64,000 nucleotides of DNA from Camellia lanceoleosa (Eukaryota; Streptophyta; Magnoliopsida; Ericales; Theaceae): the NCBI GenBank assembly GCA_025200525.1, contig CM045759.1, forward strand, positions 2,542,001 to 2,606,000, written 5' to 3'. This document shows, in pieces, positions 57,243-64,000 of this stretch. Numbering within the stretch: the first letter of the stretch is position 1; every line of letters starts with the position of its first letter. Under the pieces are notes generated by a model that did not search any database, was not told the DNA's origin, and worked only from the letters and a program-made list of their open reading frames with translations. Made by a program: the position numbers and the translations under genes.

Positions 57243-58900
57243 TTTGTAAGGTTAATTTTCATAAATGTCATGACAAATCTTTTTAAGGTCATCACTAAAA
57301 AAATGAATCGTAACCAAACAACGTATAATTGAAGACTTATTGAATTATAATTAAAATAATGTTATAGTTAATATTATAATTAATCATAACTAACATTACA
57401 ATGTGTAATGTTATAATAGATCATAATTAAATATCACAAACGTCATAACTAAGACATATAATACACATATTCAAAGCAAAGACGACGCGTTTAGTTTACT
57501 TGGAGAATTTAAAAAAGGAAAGAAAAATATAAGTAAAATATAAATAAAATATACTTATATTTTATTTAATTTCACACACTTTTTTTCTTTTTATTACTAA
57601 ATTCTCTAACAAAATACAACTTAAAAAAAAACAAAAAAAAAGTCAACCCAATCCTACCTGGCCGCCTTCTTGTAGCGTCACTGCCCCGTACATCATATAC
57701 ATACGTGTGTCCCTTTAACCCTCCCTGGGGGCAATTTCTATCACGGGCTTTGATCATTCCTTTTCAAACTCTGATATTTTTTTGACCTTTTTTATTTTAT
57801 TTATTTTTATCCTTTTTTGTGAATTTTTGCTTTTTACTGGATTTTTGACTAATGATCTTTAAAAAAAATTAACAAAAAAAGTGTAAAAAAAGTTAATTTT
57901 GTAAATTTTTGATAAAATTTGAATTATTTTAATGTTCTGTTAACTTTATTCAAAATTAACTCAAATCCTATCGTCTCCTCTCTTACTTGGCCACACCAAC
58001 TCCTCCCTTAATCATCCTGAATAGTCCTCCTCCACCACAAGATCTTGTCCACCATCCCCAATTTACTATGTTTAATTTGAAGTTTCAAAAATAGTTTTTT
58101 GAGTTTTAATTAATATTTTTTATTTTTAGTTAATTTTTTTAACATTTTAATCAAAAAAAAATTTACTTTTTACATCCACTTAATCTAAATATACTTAAAA
58201 ATTTAAAAACTTCATTGAATATAACAAAATTTAAAAATAAACTTATTTTGTTATTTTTTGTTTTTGTTTTTGTATTCAATGAATTTTTGAAAGTTTTTTA
58301 CACAAATTTTATACTTGTTAAGTGTATCTAGATTAAGTAAATCTAAAAAATATAAAAATTATAAAAATATTCAATAAAAACAAAAAACTATAGATTGAAA
58401 ACACCAAAAAAAAACATTTTAATTAAAAATTAAAAATTTCAAACCAAACATGGTGTATCACTCTCCCTAACTCCTCTTCTCAACCCCACTAGAAAAAGAA
58501 GTTGGAGAGGATGAGGGATAGTGATGGATGACAGTAAAAAAGAAAAAAAAAAAAACTATCTATATTATCTCTTCTCAAACAAATAATAAGAATTGATATA
58601 TTTTAAGAGTGCAAAATTAAATTTATTTATTTATATATATTCAAAAATTTAACTAAATGTTTTTTTTTTTAAAAATTTAACTAAATGTTTTTTTTTTTTT
58701 TTTAAAAAAAAAAACTTTTACCCAAGGAGGATATGCACTTTTTTTTTCCACGCTGGCACAACAGTTTTTATGTTGTTTGTGTGGAGTTGAGTTTCCTGGA
58801 GGCCGCTGAGTTTGTCCATGAGTAATTTTAAACGTGCTCTTCCTTCATTAATACTTTTGCCAAATTACCAAGTACAACCGCGTTACCACTGACTTCCCTC
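57243..58900. other. Distal upstream region of the ERF gene
   Basis: AT-rich. 57480-57500 (GACGACGCGTTTAGTTTAC) and 57640-57820 (CAATCCTACCTGGCCGCC, GTAGCGTCACTG, TTTTTTGACCTTTTT) are diverged copies of segments at 10131, 21058, 17390-17540 and 18145-18290. The rest is T-rich with no feature. A minus-strand ORF at 57572-57757 has no support. Confidence 0.5.
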
Positions 58901-58901
58901 T

Positions 58902-58903
58902 AC

Positions 58904-58937
<34 letters not shown>
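58902..58937 (+). repeat. (CT)n microsatellite in the ERF promoter
   Basis: A CT run about 145 bp upstream of the TATA box. Pyrimidine patches are common in plant promoters. Confidence 0.8.
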
Positions 58938-59079
58938 ATCCAAATTAAACAATGATTCAATAATTCAAATTCAATCAACACGCCATGTTGACCCCTCTCC
59001 CCTCTCACTCGGCCCCACACTCTCTCTCATTAAACTCCTCCTCACTCACTTCCCTCTTCAACCCACACACATGTATATG

Positions 59080-59087
59080 TATATATA
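59080..59087 (+). promoter_or_regulatory. Probable TATA box of the ERF gene
   Basis: TATATATA, 120 bp before the chosen ATG. Transcription would start near 59110, which argues against the in-frame ATG at 59071. Confidence 0.55.
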
Positions 59088-59199
59088 CAGAGCCGCCAAT
59101 TCCATATCCCCCACATCTCCAAATCTCTCACACATACACAAAAACAATAAAAACCCAGAAACAACTGAATCAAAATTCCCAAAAAAAAAACCACATATT

Positions 59200-59841
59200 A
59201 TGGTCAAGCCAGAGTCTTCAAAATCATCAGCCGAGAGATCCAATGATTCTGCCAAATACAAGGGTGTTAGGAAGCGCAAGTGGGGCAAATGGGTGTCCGA
59301 AATTCGGTTGCCCAACAGCCGAGAGCGGATCTGGCTCGGTTCCTATGACTCGGCCGAGAAGGCCGCTAGAGCCTTCGATGCCGCCCTTTTTTGCCTCCGG
59401 GGCCACTCCGCCAAGTTCAATTTTCCGGAAAACCCGCCTGATATTGTCGGAGGGAGGTCGCTCACTCCATCAGAAATTCAAGTGGCAGCTGCCCGATTCG
59501 CCAATTCGGAACCCCGACCCGGCTGCCCCAACCGTTCTTTTCCTGAATCTTCTTCGTCTTCGTCGTCGCAAATGCAGGTGGAATCTCCGTCTCCGTCGGT
59601 GTCAGACGGAGCGGCCCAATTGGGCAGCGAAACCACGCTGGACGGGTCGTTTTTGGACCTCTTTTCAACTATGGGGTCGGATAATATTACCATGCCCGGT
59701 GGATCATTTGATATATTCCCGGGTTTTGATGATTTCTCCAATGAGTTTTATGTGCCACCACTTCCTAGTGTTGATGATGTTGGAGAAGACAATTGTGACG
59801 TCAGCTTCTCACAAGATTCATTCCTCTGGAATTTTAATTAA
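59200..59841 (+). CDS. ERF016-like: AP2/ERF transcription factor, group II (ERF016-like), 213 aa
   Basis: It is a nuclear DNA-binding protein of the plant ERF/DREB superfamily that binds GCC/DRE-type promoter elements. The AP2 domain is at residues 19-76: [36 protein letters not shown] and the closing AKFNFP. Val at domain position 14 is DREB-like; position 19 is Leu rather than Glu. [14 protein letters not shown] and [12 protein letters not shown] just after the domain recall Arabidopsis ERF016 (from memory). A Ser-rich stretch at about residues 141-147 is followed by acidic/aromatic motifs ([17 protein letters not shown]) and a C-terminal FLWNF, possible activation motifs. It has no intron, as usual for the family. 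The ATG at 59200 is preferred over 59071 because the earlier codons overlap the TATA box and lack family features. It appears intact and is the only such gene here. Confidence 0.92.
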   Translation: MVKPESSKSSAERSNDSAKYKGVRKRKWGKWVSEIRLPNSRERIWLGSYDSAEKAARAFDAALFCLRGHSAKFNFPENPPDIVGGRSLTPSEIQVAAARFANSEPRPGCPNRSFPESSSSSSSQMQVESPSPSVSDGAAQLGSETTLDGSFLDLFSTMGSDNITMPGGSFDIFPGFDDFSNEFYVPPLPSVDDVGEDNCDVSFSQDSFLWNFN

Positions 59842-60335
59842 TAAATTCGTCAAAAATGACGACCGCACAACTCAACTCAGCAATGTTATACATATATACA
59901 TTTTTTACTCTACTTTTTTTTGTGTTTGACGACAAGAAAAACAAGTAAGAAATTTTGTGTATAACATTTTTTAAAAATGACAACTGGAGTCAAAATTCCG
60001 GAAAATTTTTGTTGCTGGGATTAATGACCACTTTTTCTTACTATCATTAAAAGAAATAAAAAATAAAAACCTTGATTAGCAATAGCCAAATGATTTGACC
60101 ACTTTTTTTAATGGTCAAACCTCCTTCTTCTTAGCAATTAAAATTTTGTGAAGGTACAAAGTAGAGCTCAATGGTCAACCAGATATATGTGAATGTGTCC
60201 TATATATCTATAGTCTTGTGATATTGTGTATTCTTTGCCTCATATTGTAATGGAATATACTCTTCTTACCTACAAGTGTTTGAGTTTTTTTTCATCTTCT
60301 CTCTTGTTTTTTACTTTTGTTTAAGAATTAATTTA
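59842..60335 (+). other. 3' UTR and downstream flank of the ERF gene
   Basis: AATAAA-like signals lie at 59840-59846 and 60053-60067. A TTGTAATGGAATAT stretch at 60244-60257 is typical of plant polyadenylation regions. No other feature. Confidence 0.45.
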
Positions 60336-60494
60336 TGTTGTGTTTGGTTAGATGATTTGGAGAGGAATTTGGAAAGGGAAAAGGAAAATGTGTGTAAAAC
60401 TAGGTGAAATATAGGTATATTTTATTCACATTTCATCTACCTTTTTCATTTCTCTTTCCAAATCTCTCCTTAAATCTCCCAACCAAACACAGCA
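60336..60494. mobile_element. Tourist-like (PIF/Harbinger) MITE, 159 bp
   Basis: The ends are TGTTGTGTTTGGTT and AACCAAACACAGCA, flanked by TTA on both sides (60333-60335, 60495-60497). The arms pair for about 40 bp (GATTTGGAGAGGAATTTGG against CCAAATCTCTCC). TTA target duplications are diagnostic for the superfamily. A short minus ORF across it is meaningless. Confidence 0.9.
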
Positions 60495-60497
60495 TTA

Positions 60498-61652
60498 GAG
60501 AATAGAATATAATATTTTTTATATTAATGTGGAACCCACTTAAGATTATATCTAATTGTGTAATTGATTTATAAATTCTTGCACTTTTCTTATCTTTTTG
60601 CATGTGGAAAGCTCTGTAAATTTCTTTGCAAATTCCACTAGCACGCATGCATGAAAGAACAGTCCAACTATCTTTTATGAAATGCTTTATCCATTGACCT
60701 TACTTATTATTAATGGAAATATATTAACATAGATGAAGCTCAACAACTCTTTTATTGTGAGCGAAACCTCATTACAACCTTAACATCGAATCAAGTATAG
60801 CTTGGTTTTATTTTTTATTTTGTAAGAAAAAGGTAGCAATGGAAGTAAAATTAGATATCAAAAGAACATTAAAAAATGAAGTAAATGATACAGCAATACA
60901 TCTATATATATGGTAGCTTGGAAGTCAACATTTACTGGCCATTGTAAACTCATTATCAGCTTTTAATTAGTCAACCAATTCAACAATGATTTCTTTTCAT
61001 ATGTTTTGAATAAATTATCCTATTTTTACAGGCATAGTCAGGTGTGGTTTTCTAGAGATTGTAATTGATGAAAAAAAGTAAGAATGAGTCCCATAGCTTT
61101 ATTTATGCTTATGATTGAGCACGGTATGAGATTAGACGATTGGTTTGTCAAATGAGTCACGTGGTGCTTTAAAAATGTTGAATAACTTTTTATATATCTC
61201 TAATATTTTCTCTTTTTTTATTTCTACTTTTCTAACATTTTTAACTGGGGAGAGGTTCTCACCATGCATACATGTAGAACGATGAGAAACAAATTCGTTG
61301 TCTCCAAATTCAATGTTATTTAATCTTTAGGTAATGATAAGAATTTTGATTTTTCATAAATTTCTCTCTTTCCCCTACACAAATTCAAAATTGAAAGGTT
61401 GTCTAAAAATATTTTTGTCAAATTTCGAAGAGAGTTTTATGTCATTGCCATTGGGTAATGTTCTTCCAAATTAATTTCTGTATTGTGATTAAGTTGGAAA
61501 TTTTTAGCCTGATAAAACTAGCAAGTCATAAAATGCTACACTAATCAGTTTTAAACTTATTATGTTGAAAGGAAAATGTTGAGATGTTAAAATTTTTTCA
61601 TAATTCTACCTATAATGATATGTCAGGATAGGTGTAAACTTTTGATTTGTTA
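60498..61652. other. AT-rich spacer
   Basis: No gene, tRNA or clear repeat seen. Confidence 0.5.
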
Positions 61653-62135
61653 CACTACAACAAAAATATACTTTTGTGGCACTACACTAGTGGCATATTT
61701 TTAAAAAATGCCACAAAAAATGATATTTAGTAGCACGTTTTTGAAAAATGCCACAAAACGACAAACATAAAAGGCTCTAGTAACATTTCAATGAACAAGT
61801 GTCACAAAACTATAACAAAAACATACTTTAGTGGTACTACACTAGTGGCATATTTTTAGAAAATGCCACAAAAATGATATTTAGTGGCACGTTTTTGAAA
61901 AATGCCACAAAACGACAAGCATAAAAGGCTCTAGTGACATTTCAATGAACAAGTGTCACAACACTACAACAAAAACATATTTTAGTGACACCATACTAGT
62001 GGAATGTTCTTAAAAAATGTCACAAAAAGAATATTTGGTGGCATTTTTTAGAAAAAATGTCATAGAGCCACAAACATACAAGACTCTAGTGGCATTTCAA
62101 TTAAAAAAAGTGTCACTTCACTACAACAAAAATGT
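61653..62135 (+). repeat. Subterminal tandem repeat, three units of about 155 bp
   Basis: Units start at 61653, about 61807, 61962 and (truncated) 62119. Each opens with the terminal sequence (CACTACAACAAAAA or ACTATAACAAAAACATAC) and carries ACACTAGTGGCATATTTTT-type words. Confidence 0.85.
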
Positions 62136-62170
62136 CACTACAACAAATTTTAGTAGCCAAAAATAAAGGT

Positions 62171-62757
62171 GCCGTTTGATAACACTTACGTTTTCAGTTT
62201 TCTGTTTATATTTACAAAAATTTAAAAAACTTAAATAAAAATTTGTTTGGTAAAATTTTTAATTTATAAATCAGTGGTCTCAGTTTATAAATTTGGCCAA
62301 AAAATGAAAACACAAAAAATGTGTTTCCGTTTTCAGTTTTCAATTTTTTTTTTTTTTTTTTACCACTCAACACTAGCCACCACTCGCTACCATTTTCCAC
62401 CACCGTCTTCCATTACCACCACCACACCACCACCCACCACCACCAACCACCACCACCACCCACCACCACCACCACCACCACTACCACCACCACCACCCCC
62501 ACTCACTACCACCCACCACCTTCACCACCCACCACTAGCTACCCACCACCCACCGTCACCACTTTCCACCACCGTCTTCCGCTGCCACTTGCCACCACTT
62601 GTCATTTTTCACTCTTTTTTATATTTAAATTTTTTTTAAACATTTTGGCAATTACCAAACGCGTTTGTAGTTTATGTTTTTCTAAAAATAAACAAAAATC
62701 AGTTTATAAAATTTTTGTAAATATAAACTGAACACGTAAACGTTACCAAACACACCC
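62171..62757. mobile_element. Nested MITE with a (CCA)n core
   Basis: The left arm is GGTGCCGTTTGATAAC...TTTATATTTACAAAAATTT. The right arm is the complement (AAATTTTTGTAAATATAAAC...GTTACCAAACACACC). Between them lie a minus/plus arm pair and an ACC/CCA microsatellite at about 62398-62560. ORFs of Pro/Thr/His runs (62247-62731) are microsatellite translation. Confidence 0.7.
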
Positions 62758-63185
62758 TCTTTTTGGTGCCAAAAAACATTTTAGTAGCCAAAAGTCTACA
62801 ATTGGTGACTAAAAACTAAGTTTAGTCACCAAAAGTAGTCATTTTTAGCGCGGGAGAACTAAAATTCTAAGGCGGGAATAAAATTTTTTGGTGATCAAAA
62901 TTTTGATAGCTGAAAGTACATCTTCGGCGATCAAATCCGATTTTGGTCGACAAAAGTTAAGTTTTTTAGCAACTAAAAAATAATTAGTAGCTAAAAGTAT
63001 AGAATTGGTGACTAAAAAATATTTTTAGTTGCCAAAAGTGGTCTTTTTTTTATTTTGGTAGTAAATAGTTTATTTTACATAAATTATGTTCAATAAAATA
63101 ATTATGTTTATACATATACTTTTATATTAATATGGATGTATGTACTATATAAATAATATATGTTGCATATATAATCATGTGGTGC

Positions 63186-63260
63186 TATAGAGGTATAGTG
63201 GGAAGAGTGTGGTGTATAAGGTTTATGGTGCGGAAGGTTGGCGGTTCGAGTCTCCGCCAG
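63186..63260 (+). other. tRNA-derived, SINE-like remnant
   Basis: GGTTCGAGTCT (63243-63253) fits a polymerase III B box. GGCGG and CCGCC (63240-63244 and 63254-63258) form a T-arm-like stem with a nine-base loop, longer than the normal seven. An A-box-like TATAGTGGGAAGAG lies at 63194-63207. The acceptor stem does not close, so it is not a working tRNA. Confidence 0.35.
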
Positions 63261-63874
63261 AGCGGATCAAATTATTCTACAAAGAATTATCGTCACGAAT
63301 GGCACTTGATAGCGTCACGAATAGTGCTTACCATGACATTAACGTGTCACTGAAAGGTTTTAGTCTTGATGGTGTAATGACACTTATAAGTGTCACTAAC
63401 TCTTTTTTTGATGGCGCTTGATAATGCCACAAATAATATCTACCATGATATTAAAATGTCATTGAAAGTTTTTAACCATGATGGTGCAGTGACACTTGCA
63501 AGTAATCTCTGTGGCACACTCATATTCACTGACACACATTAGAAGTGACACTTGTTCAAAATGCCACAAGATCAAAAAATATCATTAAAAGAATAGTTTT
63601 GTGGCACTTTCAAATGTCACTAAACTAAAAAAATATTGTAGTGTTACATATCTGATTATTGAGGATCTAATTCCTTTATCACAACATTGTAAGTAATTCG
63701 TAAATCAAATATATGGGTATCTAACATTATTTTGTGTTGAAAACAACAGTGTTACACTTATCAATGATTATACCACATAATATATCATTTCATGTCAGCA
63801 CATTATTGATTTAATGTCCTATTACTTAACGTCTATTTCTAATGTAGTACTAACACATGAGTGGTATATTAGAG

Positions 63875-64000
63875 GGTAAATTGCACTTACCCTTGAGGTT
63901 TGGAGAAAGTATATTAGTCTTATATTTTTGACATAATAATTACACTGAGATTTGAAAAAAGTATATTTGTCTTATATTTTTGACATAATAATTACACTAA
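63875..64000 (+). mobile_element. Start of another terminal-repeat element, cut by the window edge
   Basis: GGGTAAATTGCACTTACCC at 63875 resembles the ends of Mutator-like or MITE families. AGTATATT.GTCTTATATTTT followed by TGACATAATAATTACACT is present twice (63908 and 63960), a tandem unit of about 52 bp. The rest lies outside. Confidence 0.35.

Larger units (their letters stand above)
61653..63643. mobile_element. CACTA (En/Spm-like) element, non-autonomous, about 2 kb
   Basis: It starts CACTACAACAAAAATATAC and ends ATATTGTAGTG, flanked by TTA (61650-61652 and 63644-63646). Both ends are followed by subterminal repeats with GGCAC/TGCCAC words. No transposase ORF. A second CACTACAACAAATTTTAGTAG terminus at 62136 suggests a related element nested within. 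Confidence 0.9.

Noticed and set aside
59071..59199. ERF start at the upstream in-frame ATG
   Set aside because: The extra 43 codons overlap the TATA box and have no family similarity. The MVKPE start gives the usual short N-terminus.
58985..59929. 314-codon ORF overlapping the ERF gene in another frame
   Set aside because: It is a shadow frame of the ERF coding sequence, with Pro/Arg-rich content and no family features.
62247..62731. Pro/Thr/His-rich ORFs as a cell-wall-type protein
   Set aside because: They translate a CCA/ACC microsatellite inside a MITE.

Overview
This is nuclear DNA of a flowering plant, most likely a eudicot. The evidence is the plant-type Ty3/gypsy (Tat/Ogre-like), hAT, Mutator-like and CACTA transposons, many short MITEs, very AT-rich spacers, and one intact intronless AP2/ERF gene. 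I cannot name the species. Only one gene looks functional: an ERF016-like transcription factor at 59200-59841 (+). Nearly everything else is mobile DNA or its decay products.

Layout. 1-5739: the 3' half of a Tat-type gypsy element (element A, + strand) with a broken integrase, a 62-bp tandem array, a three-exon antisense ORF and its 3' LTR. 5740-22291: AT-rich DNA holding old local duplications (8285-9790 against 10160-14350; 17148-18290), relic 5' exons, several foldback MITEs, and a Mutator-like element (12005-14132) with a perfect 9-bp target duplication. 22292-57242: a nest of retroelements inside a small hAT-like element. The layers, outer to inner, are: an old LTR (family C) split by a Tat-type element (element B, 23161-50533, - strand, gag-pro-pol plus a convergent extra ORF); element B's 3' LTR split by a large non-autonomous element (element L, 23436-32726, - strand); a second family C element (51144-57091, - strand); and, in one of its LTRs, a solo LTR of the element L family (54470-56925). 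57243-64000: ERF promoter and gene, a Tourist-like MITE (60336-60494), a CACTA element (61653-63643) with a nested MITE, and the start of a further repeat at the right edge.

How the parts relate. Three insertions in the nest have recognisable or probable target duplications (acatg, tcacc, gttct/attct), so their relative order can be read directly. Both Tat elements have the same plan: pol converges on an antisense, intron-containing ORF across a repeat-bearing 3' region. The two antisense proteins look unrelated. Most in-frame stops in both elements are TGG to TAG/TGA, CAA/CAG to TAA/TAG or CGA to TGA, as expected from deamination of methylated cytosine in silenced DNA. Segments about 1.4 kb upstream of the ERF gene recur near 17.4 and 18.2 kb, so part of the 6-22 kb region may descend from duplicated ERF upstream sequence.

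All comparisons were made by eye. Family names come from motif recognition, not database searches.
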